From: Hyphomicrobium sp. MC1
GTDB lineage: Bacteria > Pseudomonadota > Alphaproteobacteria > Rhizobiales > Hyphomicrobiaceae
Direction: 5' to 3'
Assembly: GCF_000253295.1 (NCBI RefSeq)
Contig: NC_015717.1
Span: 2,418,001 to 2,482,000 of the forward strand
DNA: 64,000 nucleotides
Positions within the stretch are counted from its first letter, which is position 1. Every line of letters begins with the position of its first letter. Positions 1 to 15,423 of the stretch are shown one piece after another. The notes below the pieces were generated by a model. It did no database searches, was not told the DNA's origin, and saw nothing but the letters and a program-made list of their open reading frames with translations. The translations under genes and the position numbers were made by a program.

Positions 1-3732
<3,732 letters not shown>

Positions 3733-3797
3733 CGGCTGTCTCCTCATGGGCGCGGCTGGGGTGACCGTGCCCGTGGAATTTAGTGGTCGTGTTTTGC

Positions 3798-3829
3798 CGA
3801 TCTCCGCCCTTCCCGGGGGGCGGAGATCG
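3798..3829 (-). other. rpoB-rpoC intergenic stem-loop
   Basis: A perfect 12-bp inverted repeat (arms 3798-3809 and 3818-3829, 8-nt loop) lies between the rpoB stop and the rpoC start. In the direction of transcription it is not followed by a U-run, so it is not a standard intrinsic terminator. A processing or mRNA-stability element is more likely. Its function is inferred. Confidence 0.6.
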
Positions 3830-3842
3830 TCTTCGATGTTCG

Positions 3843-8006
<4,164 letters not shown>

Positions 8007-8065
8007 ATCGGTCCCTTCGTGCTCTCGTATGCGGGTAGTCCCGCGATCCAAATGCGACGCGCTCA

Positions 8066-8087
8066 GGGTCCCTGGAGAACTGGGACC
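8066..8087 (-). other. Small stem-loop in the rplL-rpoB spacer
   Basis: A 6-bp GC-rich stem (GGTCCC/GGGACC, arms 8067-8072 and 8082-8087, 9-nt loop) lies between the larger rplL-rpoB hairpin and the rpoB start. It may fold as part of one leader structure with that hairpin. No U-run follows on the transcribed strand. Confidence 0.4.
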
Positions 8088-8092
8088 TCTTG

Positions 8093-8160
8093 AAACGGTT
8101 CACCGGAGGGTCCTTTTTCGAGGTTCGAAAACCCCAGGACCCTCCGGAAAACCGTTTTTT
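8093..8160 (-). other. Large composite hairpin between rplL and rpoB
   Basis: The arms AAACGGTT (8093-8100) and AACCGTTT (8150-8157) pair over 8 bp. After a 2x2 internal loop a perfect 12-bp stem follows (8103-8114 with 8136-8147), and the loop holds a further TTTTCG/CGAAAA stem. The T-run (8155-8160) lies on the plus strand, so for rpoB mRNA this is not a simple terminator. Enterobacteria have an attenuator and an RNase III site in this spacer. A similar role here is inferred from position and shape. Confidence 0.6.
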
Positions 8161-8263
8161 ATTTTGCGCATTGCGCGCCCCCTTCTGGGAAGCCGGCCGC
8201 AATGCGCGGTATGCGCAGGCATCAACACCGGCCGGGAGCGACCCAGCCGGTGTTGATCGTCAA

Positions 8264-8641
8264 TTACTTCACTTCGACGACAGCGCCCTGATCCTCAAGC
8301 TGCTTCTTGAGCTTCTGGGCTTCGTCCTTCGAAACGCCTTCCTTCACGGTCTTGCCGCCGGCCTCGACGAGGTCCTTGGCTTCCTTCAGGCCGAGGCCCG
8401 TGATGGCGCGAACTTCCTTGATGACGTTGATCTTCTTGTCGCCACCCGACTTCAGGATAACGGTGAACTCCGTCTGCTCTTCGGCCGGAGCAGCAGCAGC
8501 GCCGCCAGCAGCGGGAGCAGCAACGGCGACGGCAGCAGCAGCCGAAACGCCCCACTTCTCTTCCAGCATCTTGGCAAGCTCAGCGGCTTCGAGCACGGTG
8601 AGTGCCGACAAGTCTTCAACGATTTTCTCGATCTTAGACAT
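8264..8641 (-). CDS. rplL: 50S ribosomal protein L7/L12
   Basis: The stalk protein of the large ribosomal subunit, present in multiple copies and needed to recruit translation factors. It has 125 residues, the normal length. The N-terminal dimerisation helix (MSKIEKIVEDLSALTVLEAAEL) leads into an Ala-rich hinge at about residues 35-55. The C-terminal domain follows, with the characteristic KINVIKEVR and GLGLKEAKDLVE stretches. It is downstream of rplJ (L10), its stalk partner, and upstream of rpoB. Confidence 0.97.
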   Translation of the reverse strand: MSKIEKIVEDLSALTVLEAAELAKMLEEKWGVSAAAAVAVAAPAAGGAAAAPAEEQTEFTVILKSGGDKKINVIKEVRAITGLGLKEAKDLVEAGGKTVKEGVSKDEAQKLKKQLEDQGAVVEVK

Positions 8642-8679
8642 ATATAGTGTCCTTCCGGTTTGAACCTAGTGGTTGAATT

Positions 8680-8705
8680 GCAGCACCCCCTGCGGGCCGT
8701 GCTGC
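8680..8705 (-). other. Stem-loop between rplJ and rplL
   Basis: A 7-bp inverted repeat (GCAGCAC/GTGCTGC, arms 8680-8686 and 8699-8705) lies in the 104-base spacer, just upstream of the rplL ribosome-binding region. No U-run follows. It could modulate the high L7/L12 to L10 ratio, but this is speculative. Confidence 0.35.
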
Positions 8706-8745
8706 GTAGCTCTTCGAGGGCTCAAAGCCCCACAACTTCCGATGG

Positions 8746-9267
8746 TTAGGCTGCTGCCTCTTCCTTCGACGCCTTGGCCTGAATGACGCGGGCCAGCTTG
8801 GCACCGGGCTCCTTGACGGTCCGGGCGATCTTGGTCGCCGGAGCGTTGAGGAGGCCAATGAGCTTGGCGCGGAGTTCATCAAGCGACGGCAGTTCGGCAA
8901 GGGCCTGCACGCCTTTCGCGTCAAGGATGGTCTTGCCCATCGCGCCACCCAGGATCACGAGCTTGTCGTTGCCCTTGGCGTACGTGACGGTCGCCTTCGC
9001 CGCGGCGATCGGATCTTGCGAGAAGGCCAGGATGGTCGGCCCCGTCAAAATCTCCGAAAGCTTCTCGGCGTCGGTATCCTTGAGCGCGAGCTGCGCCAGC
9101 TTGTTCTTGGCCACCTTCACAGAGCCGCCGGCTTCTTTAACGCGCCTGCGGAACTCTGCGGATTGAGCGGCCACCATGCCGGTGTTGTGGGCGACAACGA
9201 CCACACCCGTGCTTTTCAGCGTGGTGTGGAGGCTATCGATGAGCTCACGTTTCGCGGCTCTATCCAC
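8746..9267 (-). CDS. rplJ: 50S ribosomal protein L10
   Basis: The stalk base protein that anchors L7/L12 dimers on 23S rRNA, 173 residues. It begins MDRAAKRELIDSLHTTLKSTGVVVV, the usual L10 N-terminus. The start codon is GTG at 9267 with a strong AAGGAGACGAG site. The Ala/Lys/Glu-rich C-terminal helix that binds L7/L12 is present. L10 or the L10-L12 complex represses its own operon in many bacteria by binding the leader. The 332-base upstream spacer would be the place for that. Confidence 0.96.
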   Translation of the reverse strand: MDRAAKRELIDSLHTTLKSTGVVVVAHNTGMVAAQSAEFRRRVKEAGGSVKVAKNKLAQLALKDTDAEKLSEILTGPTILAFSQDPIAAAKATVTYAKGNDKLVILGGAMGKTILDAKGVQALAELPSLDELRAKLIGLLNAPATKIARTVKEPGAKLARVIQAKASKEEAAA

Positions 9268-9599
9268 GTCTCGTCTCCTTGCTGCGAAGCTTCATTTGCG
9301 AAGCCTCGCGGGTTGCACCTTTGCCGCCGTCTCCGGTGAGGGATCAGGCGACGTTAGTCTGTCCTCGTTCCCGTGGACCGCGAGTAGCGGCACGGTGCTG
9401 ACCCAGAAGGTTCAAACCGAACTTTTTGGCTTATCGCCTCAAATCCGATCCACTTCTGTCTCATGCAGGCTCTCCCGCGGAGGAGAGACTTAGGCGTCAC
9501 CGGCAAGCCGGATCGGCACCCACAATCTCGGACAGCTCCGGACCGAAGCGAAACCGCCCCGGTCCAGGGTTTTCCGGGTTGCCCCGGAATTCTTCAAAC
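9268..9599 (-). promoter_or_regulatory. rplA-rplJ spacer; candidate L10 autoregulatory leader
   Basis: A gene-free stretch of 332 bases between rplA and rplJ. It is GC-rich with several short inverted repeats, and no convincing ORF lies on either strand. In many bacteria the rplJ leader binds L10 to repress translation, so such a leader is expected here. I could not match the Rfam L10 leader consensus by eye, so this is a positional call only. Confidence 0.35.
9572..9589 (-). other. Stem-loop just after rplA
   Basis: TTCCGGG (9572-9578) and CCCGGAA (9583-9589) form a 7-bp stem with a 4-nt loop, 10 bases past the rplA stop. A short AAAA rather than a U-run follows in the transcribed direction. 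It probably protects or processes the rplKA 3' end, and a weak terminator is possible. Confidence 0.4.
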
Positions 9600-10349
9600 T
9601 TAGGCGGCCGGTCCCGGCGCGACGGAAGCGGTGTCGAGCTTCAGGCCCGGACCCATCGTCGAGGACAGCGATACCTTCTTGAGGTACGTGCCCTTGGAAC
9701 CCGTCGGCTTCGCCTTCACGACCGCGTCGACGAACGCCTTGATGTTCTGGACCAAGGCTTCTTCGGTGAAGCTCGCCTTGCCGACGCCAGCGTGCACGAT
9801 GCCCGCCTTCTCGACGCGGAACTCAACCGAGCCGCCCTTGGCGCCTTTCACGGCGCTGGTGACGTCCATGGTCACGGTGCCGACGCGCGGGTTCGGCATC
9901 AGGCCGCGCGGACCCAAGACCTTACCGAGGCGGCCGACGAGACCCATCATGTCCGGCGTCGCGATGCAGCGATCAAAGTTGATCGTGCCCTTCGAGACGA
10001 TTTCAACGAGGTCTTCCGCGCCAACGATGTCGGCTCCGGCAGCCTTCGCTTCGTCGGCCTTGGCGCCGCGAGCGAAAACGGCAACGCGCGCCGTGCGGCC
10101 CGAGCCGTTCGGCAGGTTGCAGACGCCGCGGACCATCTGGTCGGCATGCTTGGGATCGACGCCGAGGTTGACGGCAACTTCGATCGTCTCGTCGAACTTC
10201 GCCTTGGCGCGTTCCTTGATGATCTTCACGGCTTCGTCGACGCCATAGGCTTTACCCGCGGGGAGGCCCTGCTTGACGGTGAGCATGCGCTTGCCACCGG
10301 CATCGCGCGTTTCTTTGATCTTTTCAGCGCTGATTTGAGCTTTTGCCAT
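9600..10349 (-). CDS. rplA: 50S ribosomal protein L1
   Basis: A large-subunit protein of the L1 stalk near the E-site, and a translational repressor of rplKA in many bacteria. It has 249 residues, slightly longer than the usual 230-235 because of a Pro/Ala-rich C-terminal tail ending APGPAA. The signature GRLGKVLGPRGLMPNPRVGTV is clear. It starts at ATG 10349, four bases after the rplK stop, so the two are probably translationally coupled. Confidence 0.97.
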   Translation of the reverse strand: MAKAQISAEKIKETRDAGGKRMLTVKQGLPAGKAYGVDEAVKIIKERAKAKFDETIEVAVNLGVDPKHADQMVRGVCNLPNGSGRTARVAVFARGAKADEAKAAGADIVGAEDLVEIVSKGTINFDRCIATPDMMGLVGRLGKVLGPRGLMPNPRVGTVTMDVTSAVKGAKGGSVEFRVEKAGIVHAGVGKASFTEEALVQNIKAFVDAVVKAKPTGSKGTYLKKVSLSSTMGPGLKLDTASVAPGPAA

Positions 10350-10353
10350 CGGA

Positions 10354-10800
10354 CTACTCCACCACCTTGAGGCCCATCGAACGTGCGCTACCCGCGAGCG
10401 TGCGAGCGGCGGCGTCGATATCGTCGGTGTTCATGTCCTTGAGCTTGCCCTTAGCAATCTCTTTCAGCTGCGCGATCGTGACCTGACCGGCAACAATGCG
10501 ACCCGGCTCTTTCGAACCCTGACCGCCCTTACCCGTCGGGCGAAGACCTGCTGCCTTCTTGATGAGGTACGTCGCCGGCGGCTGACGCATCTCGAACGTG
10601 AACGAACGGTCGGAGTAGACCGTGATCTTCACGGGAATCGGTGTACCCTGCTCCAGGTCCTTCGTTTTTGCATTGAAGGACTTGCAGAATTCCATGATAT
10701 TCACGCCGCGCTGACCAAGCGCGGGACCGATCGGCGGCGACGGATTGGCCGCCCCAGCCGGTACCTGCAAGTTGATAAAGCCGTCAATTTTCTTCGCCAT
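10354..10800 (-). CDS. rplK: 50S ribosomal protein L11
   Basis: A large-subunit protein of the GTPase-associated centre, 148 residues. The Pro-rich N-terminal domain (AGAANPSPPIGPALGQRGVN) and the C-terminal RNA-binding domain (KEIAKGKLKDMNTDD) are both intact. It is separated from nusG by 191 bases, so rplKA may have its own promoter. The first visible partner downstream is rplA. Confidence 0.97.
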   Translation of the reverse strand: MAKKIDGFINLQVPAGAANPSPPIGPALGQRGVNIMEFCKSFNAKTKDLEQGTPIPVKITVYSDRSFTFEMRQPPATYLIKKAAGLRPTGKGGQGSKEPGRIVAGQVTIAQLKEIAKGKLKDMNTDDIDAAARTLAGSARSMGLKVVE

Positions 10801-10991
10801 AGTTCCCCTTCACTGTTAGAGCCCGCACCCAAACGGCACGATGCTCAGGGTTAGCGGTTCAACGGGCGAGCCTCCCAAAGTGGAAAGCCTGCCCTCCCGC
10901 ACATCGACCGCATCCGAACCAAAATCCCGATGCGGGCTCCGGCGGCGAACCGCCGGAATTCTCGTCTCGCCCAAGGCGCTGCTGAGCACCG

Positions 10992-11567
10992 TCAGGCTGC
11001 GATCTTTTCGACCTGTGTAAATTCGAGCTCGACCGGCGTCGGCCGCCCGAAGATCGACACGGCGACCTTCACACGTGAGCGCTCCTCGTCGACTTCCTCG
11101 ACGATGCCAGTGAACGAAGCGAACGGGCCGTCTGCGACCTTGACGTTCTCTCCGACCTCGAATGTGATCGTCGGCTTCGGCCGCTCTACGCCTTCCTTCA
11201 CTTGGTTCAGGATGCGCATCGCCTCAGCTTCCGGGATCGGCATCGGCTTATTGTCCGCACCGAGGAAGCCAGTGACCTTCGGCGTGTTCTTGATCATCAC
11301 GAACGCTGCGTCGGTCATCTTCATTTTGACGAGCACGTAGCCCGGCAAAAACTTCCGCTCGGTCGGGATCTTGCGGCCGCGCTTGATCTCGACGACTTCT
11401 TCCGTGGGAACGACGATCTCTTCGAAGAGATCTTCAAGGCCGCCCGCTTTCGCGCGCTCGCGGATCGCGTCCGCCACCTTGCGTTCGAAATTCGTGTATG
11501 CGTGCACGATGTACCAGCGCGTACCGGCAACCGTTGCTTTTTCTTCGCGTTCTTGCGCGACAACCAT
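10992..11567 (-). CDS. nusG: Transcription termination/antitermination factor NusG
   Basis: A transcription elongation factor that binds RNA polymerase and links it to Rho or ribosomal S10. It has 191 residues from ATG 11567; a TTG six bases upstream (11573) is an alternative. The NGN domain (RWYIVHAYTNFERKVADAI) and the C-terminal KOW domain (GENVKVADGPFASFTGIVEE) are evident. It follows secE by about 50 bases in the conserved secE-nusG-rplK order. Confidence 0.96.
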   Translation of the reverse strand: MVVAQEREEKATVAGTRWYIVHAYTNFERKVADAIRERAKAGGLEDLFEEIVVPTEEVVEIKRGRKIPTERKFLPGYVLVKMKMTDAAFVMIKNTPKVTGFLGADNKPMPIPEAEAMRILNQVKEGVERPKPTITFEVGENVKVADGPFASFTGIVEEVDEERSRVKVAVSIFGRPTPVELEFTQVEKIAA

Positions 11568-11616
11568 TCTCAAAGGCCCTCTGGCGCGTCACTTAAACCA
11601 ATCATGCGAGCCGAAA

Positions 11617-11814
11617 TCAGGTGCCCACCCCTAAGACCAAACGCACGATGTGGCTCAGCGCCTGATCAACAAGCAAAAAGAAAACAGAGGCGAGCGCGAC
11701 CATGATGAGTACCATCAAAGTCGTGATCCACACCTCTTTCCATGTCGGCCAAGTTACCTTCGCGACTTCCTGCCGAACCTCTTGCATAAAGGTTATGGGA
11801 TTGAACTTCGCCAT
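11617..11814 (-). CDS. secE: Preprotein translocase subunit SecE
   Basis: The small essential subunit of the SecYEG channel, 65 residues, the short alphaproteobacterial form with a single membrane span. It contains the conserved cytoplasmic segment EVRQEVAKVTWPTWKEV followed by one hydrophobic helix. ATG 11814 is preferred over the TTG directly before it. It lies between tRNA-Trp and nusG, the usual gene order. Confidence 0.93.
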   Translation of the reverse strand: MAKFNPITFMQEVRQEVAKVTWPTWKEVWITTLMVLIMVALASVFFLLVDQALSHIVRLVLGVGT

Positions 11815-11905
11815 CAAAACTGCTTTCTGCGCGCATGAGCGACAACATGCCGCACCCGACCTCGGTGTTTTCCGGGGCCGGTCGGCAGATCAAACTCCAC
11901 GAGGC

Positions 11906-11981
11906 TGGCAGGGGCGGAGGGTCTCGAACCCCCGACCTTCGGTTTTGGAGACCGACGCTCTACCAATTGAGCTACACCCCT
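11906..11981 (-). tRNA. tRNA-Trp (CCA anticodon)
   Basis: A full cloverleaf reads on the minus strand from 11981. The acceptor stem is AGGGGTG/CGCCCCT, the anticodon stem is TCGGT/ACCGA around loop CTCCAAA (anticodon CCA), and the T-arm is GGGGG-TTCGAGA-CCCTC. The discriminator is G and the 3' CCA is encoded (11906-11908). It lies upstream of secE, where tRNA-Trp is commonly found. Confidence 0.95.
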
Positions 11982-12082
11982 AGTACTGACGCAGGCAAGA
12001 GCCAGCCGTCGAGCAGCCTCTTTCGGGGCGTGCACCCTTAACCGAAGTTTGACGGCTTGTCAGCCCCGCCCGCGCCTTTTTT

Positions 12083-12466
12083 CTATCGGCGACCGTCGGG
12101 GCCGCTCCAGGGGCCGCCGATTTCGGCTGGTGCCTTCCCCTGCCCATCCACCGGCTCGATGACGACGGCCGATCCGTAGGCCAGGACCTCGGTCACGGCA
12201 GCGGCAATTTCGTTGGCGTCGTAGCGCATCGCGACGACGGCGTTTGCGCCCATGCTCTGGGCGTGCTCGACGAGAAGGTCGAAGGCTTCCTGGCGCGCAT
12301 GCTCGGCGAGCTTGGTGTAAACCGAGATGTTGCCGCCAAAAAAGATCTGTATCGCGGCGCCGAGATTGCCGACGACGCTGCGCGAGCGCACCGTCAGGCC
12401 ACGAACCAGCCCGAGGTGACGGACAATGCGGTAGCCTTGAATCTCGTTTGTCGTCACGACCAGCAT
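12083..12466 (-). CDS. YbjQ/UPF0145-family protein
   Basis: A 127-residue cytoplasmic protein resembling the YbjQ (UPF0145, putative heavy-metal-binding) family. Recognisable segments are TTNEIQGYRIVRHLGLVRG at the N-terminus, a central ARQEAFDLLVEHAQSMGANAVVAMRYD, and a VLAYGSAVVIEP strand. AGAGGA precedes the ATG. The family forms ring-like oligomers, but its physiological role is not established. It stands alone, divergent from the HAD gene. Confidence 0.8.
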   Translation of the reverse strand: MLVVTTNEIQGYRIVRHLGLVRGLTVRSRSVVGNLGAAIQIFFGGNISVYTKLAEHARQEAFDLLVEHAQSMGANAVVAMRYDANEIAAAVTEVLAYGSAVVIEPVDGQGKAPAEIGGPWSGPDGRR

Positions 12467-12730
12467 GGTGCTTCCTCTCCTTCGGCCCGTCTTCCCATGC
12501 GGACTCCCGCAGGCGGCGCCACCCTAACGCGACTCTCGGCGAGTGACGACAGAGGGAAACAGCATTTGGGCGGATCTTTCCGTAAAGATCAGATGCGGCG
12601 CACTCTGCGGAGCCCGGCGGGAATGAACTTGCCTGCCCAATGTGCCGCTTTTAACTGACGCTCAACCTTGGCTATCAGAGAGCCTAGCAACCCGCGGACA
12701 CAGGCTCCGTATCATTCGTTGAGATCTGAT

Positions 12731-13624
12731 TTGCCGACATCATCGCTTCGCAACACGTCCAAGGTCCCTCCCGTCTTGGCTCACGCCGGTCTGCTTTTGA
12801 GCCGTTATGACGTCATCTTTTGCGATGTCTGGGGCGTGGTTCACAACGGCGTCACGGCGTTCGAGGGCGCATGCCGGGCGCTTGAGAAATTTCGCGCCGA
12901 CGGCGGCACCGTCATTCTGGTGTCGAATGCGCCGGTTCCGAAGAAGCGCGTGGCGGACATGCTCGATTCCCGGCATGTGCCCAGAAGCGCCTGGGACGAC
13001 ATCGTGTCGTCGGGCGATATTGCGCTTCATCACCTGGATGAGAAGAAGTTCCAGCAGCTTTACTGCATCGGTCCGCAGGACCGCGATCAGGCGCTTTTTT
13101 CCGCGCTTCGGGCCCGCTCGGCCGAGTTGGAGGATGCCGAAGCGATCATTTGCACGGGACTCAACGACGACCGGCGAGAGACGCCGGAAGATTACCAGGG
13201 CATCCTCGAACGTGCGCTTGCAAAAGACATACCGTTCGTATGCGCCAATCCGGACTTGATCGTCGATGTCGGTGGCACCCTGCTCTATTGCGCAGGCGCC
13301 ATCGCCGACCTGTACGAGAAGATGGGCGGCGTCGTCTATTGGGCGGGCAAGCCTTATCTCAGCGCGTACGAGACCGCGCATCGCAAGGCTGAGGGGCTTC
13401 GCGACAAGAACGTCGCGAAAGACAAGATCCTCGTCATCGGCGACGCCATCCGCACCGATATCAAAGGCGCGCAGAACTATGGCTGCGACGCCCTTTTCAT
13501 TGCGTCGGGCATTCACCGCCACGAGACGGTCGACGGCATCGACCTGTCGGCGACAAAGCTTGCCGATCTGTTCACGGCCGACGCGCCGCCCGCCATTGGC
13601 GCAATGCTCGAACTCGCCTTGTAA
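12731..13624 (+). CDS. HAD-superfamily class IIA hydrolase (NagD-like, TIGR01459 type)
   Basis: A phosphatase-like protein of 297 residues from a TTG at 12731 (GAGATC upstream). A longer frame from TTG 12668 is possible. HAD motif I appears as FCDVWGVVHNG, where the usual DxDGVL is DVWGVV, as is typical of this class IIA subgroup. ILVSNAP marks motif II and VIGDAIRTDIKGA the acidic motif III/IV region. The substrate is unknown; NagD relatives act on sugar phosphates and nucleotides. It is monocistronic and convergent with the next gene. Confidence 0.8.
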   Translation: MPTSSLRNTSKVPPVLAHAGLLLSRYDVIFCDVWGVVHNGVTAFEGACRALEKFRADGGTVILVSNAPVPKKRVADMLDSRHVPRSAWDDIVSSGDIALHHLDEKKFQQLYCIGPQDRDQALFSALRARSAELEDAEAIICTGLNDDRRETPEDYQGILERALAKDIPFVCANPDLIVDVGGTLLYCAGAIADLYEKMGGVVYWAGKPYLSAYETAHRKAEGLRDKNVAKDKILVIGDAIRTDIKGAQNYGCDALFIASGIHRHETVDGIDLSATKLADLFTADAPPAIGAMLELAL

Positions 13625-13636
13625 GAGCGCCCGGCG

Positions 13637-14650
13637 CTACTTGATCGGCTTCGTCGAAACTTCGGCCGGGACTTCAGATTTTGGCCGCTTCGGCGTCGGT
13701 CCAGCCGAGAAGCTGTTGAAGACCACGTCAGGCGAGGTCGTGTTGTGCTGCGACGGTGTCAGGCGCCCGATCCAGATGTCGGTGGCGCGGGCGTGGTCGA
13801 ACTTCATGATGTTGTCTTCCCGCCAGCCTTTGGCACCTTGTTCGCGCACTGCGATGCGCGCGGTATCGTTGTTGAATTCCGTGACGTACATCGAGCGCAG
13901 CATCGCAAACGGACTGCCGCTGATGCCGTGATCAAATGCAACGTCGAGCGCTAAACGATCGGTGTCGACGTTCACGACCTTCACGGTGGCCGTTCCTCCC
14001 CGTTCAAACGTCAGAGTGAACTGCAGCTTATCGGGATCGAATGCGGCTTCCTTGATCTTCACGAGCGGCCGTCCTTCTTTCTCAATCGGGCCGATGAGAA
14101 ACGACGAGCCGTAAGCAGTGACGTCCATGTTCGCCGGCGTCATCGGACGAGGACGCCAATAGCCGTCTTGCGGATAGAGAACGAGAACCTCATCGGCGCG
14201 GCCGTTCTTCAACACCCAGACCTGCAGCATGTGGATGTTGTTGTAGACCTTGTCGCCGATGCGCACCGCGGCCGTCGCCGGGCGCCAGAACGAAGGATAC
14301 GTATATCCGACCAGCCACAAATCCGGCTCGCCGACGAGCGTGATTTTTTTCGGAGGCACGGGAGCTTTATAAACTGGATCCTTCGACATGTCGCATGCCG
14401 TCCAATCCGGCTCGATATTGCTGCGCATGGCGGATGAAAGATAAACGGGATGCGCAGCCTCGATGCGGAACGAACGAACGTTCTTATTCGTGAACGCCAC
14501 CGCGACGTTGTCTTTCTCGGCGCAAAGCACCGGCTCGCTTTCGTTCTCCACGTCGACGGCCAAGCCATCGAGAGACGCCGCCTGCACGGATATGAACGGC
14601 ACAACAAGCGAGATTAGCATCAAGGCAAGCAAGCGGACGGACGACGGCAT
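13637..14650 (-). CDS. Secreted protein of unknown function, third gene of the opgH operon
   Basis: 337 residues with a clear signal peptide (MPSSVRLLALMLISLVVPFISVQAA). The mature part looks like a periplasmic beta-rich protein, with repeated Trp/Tyr/Pro-rich segments such as YTYPSFWRPATAAVRIGD and YPQDGYWRPRPM. I do not recognise a domain; in particular it is not OpgG. It starts 25 bases after the FkbM gene and reads in the same direction as opgH, so a role in periplasmic glucan handling is a contextual guess. Confidence 0.7.
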   Translation of the reverse strand: MPSSVRLLALMLISLVVPFISVQAASLDGLAVDVENESEPVLCAEKDNVAVAFTNKNVRSFRIEAAHPVYLSSAMRSNIEPDWTACDMSKDPVYKAPVPPKKITLVGEPDLWLVGYTYPSFWRPATAAVRIGDKVYNNIHMLQVWVLKNGRADEVLVLYPQDGYWRPRPMTPANMDVTAYGSSFLIGPIEKEGRPLVKIKEAAFDPDKLQFTLTFERGGTATVKVVNVDTDRLALDVAFDHGISGSPFAMLRSMYVTEFNNDTARIAVREQGAKGWREDNIMKFDHARATDIWIGRLTPSQHNTTSPDVVFNSFSAGPTPKRPKSEVPAEVSTKPIK

Positions 14651-14675
14651 TCAATTCTCCGGTTTCAGGTGCTCA

Positions 14676-15419
14676 TTATGGCGCGAGCATCGCATAGACG
14701 TCGCCCGAATTCGCATCGTGTGGCAGGTTGCTCAGGTATTCGGCGATTTCGGCATCCGTGAGCCAACGATCGAACGTGAGCATCTGGGTTTCGCCGAGAG
14801 ACCAGTTGTAGCGATAGTCGCCAAGCTCCGAAAGTCGATCGAAGCATGCCATCGCGACACCGCGGGCAATCGTCGTGAATTCGAACGACAGCGCCTTTAC
14901 CGGCTGTGAAAGGCCGCGCAAAGCTGCGTCTTCGAAACCTTCGACATCAATCTTGATGAACGCAGGAAGGCCGTAACGCGCGATGAGACCGTCGAGCGTC
15001 ACCATTTCGATCAGCAGATGAGCGTCCCAGACCTGGCCTTCCCAGCCGGGCGCGCCTTCGGCTTGATGCACGAAGTCTTCCGACAAAGTCGAAACGGTCG
15101 GGTTCGCGGTGTTGACGAAGAGCTCGTGCATTCCAGCATCTGCTCCGACGGCGCGATCAACGATCTCGACGAGCGGATCGCGGCCGTGCAGGTGGGTGAG
15201 CGCAGAAAACAGCAGCGGCTGCGGCTCGACCGCGATGACTCTGGCACCGAGACGTCGAAACGACGAGACGCGGTCGCCGACGTGAGCACCGATATCAAAC
15301 ACGAGTGCGCCCGGCTCGATAAAGCGGCGATAGAGATCGTCCATGGCCTCGCGCGGCGCATCGGGGCCGAGATAGACCCGCAGCGATCGCATGACGCCCT
15401 GCAACGCTTGCGAGACCAT
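14676..15419 (-). CDS. FkbM-family SAM-dependent methyltransferase
   Basis: A 247-residue methyltransferase, probably O-methylating a sugar or related hydroxyl. The SAM-binding motif I is VFDIGAHVGDRVSSF, the acidic motif II end is IAVEPQP, and the FkbM hallmark IKIDVEGFEDAALRGL is present. The start is taken at ATG 15419, five bases past the opgH stop, because the longer frame overlaps opgH in another frame. Tight coupling to opgH suggests it modifies the glucan or its carrier, but that is inference. Confidence 0.82.
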   Translation of the reverse strand: MVSQALQGVMRSLRVYLGPDAPREAMDDLYRRFIEPGALVFDIGAHVGDRVSSFRRLGARVIAVEPQPLLFSALTHLHGRDPLVEIVDRAVGADAGMHELFVNTANPTVSTLSEDFVHQAEGAPGWEGQVWDAHLLIEMVTLDGLIARYGLPAFIKIDVEGFEDAALRGLSQPVKALSFEFTTIARGVAMACFDRLSELGDYRYNWSLGETQMLTFDRWLTDAEIAEYLSNLPHDANSGDVYAMLAP

Positions 15420-15423
15420 TCCG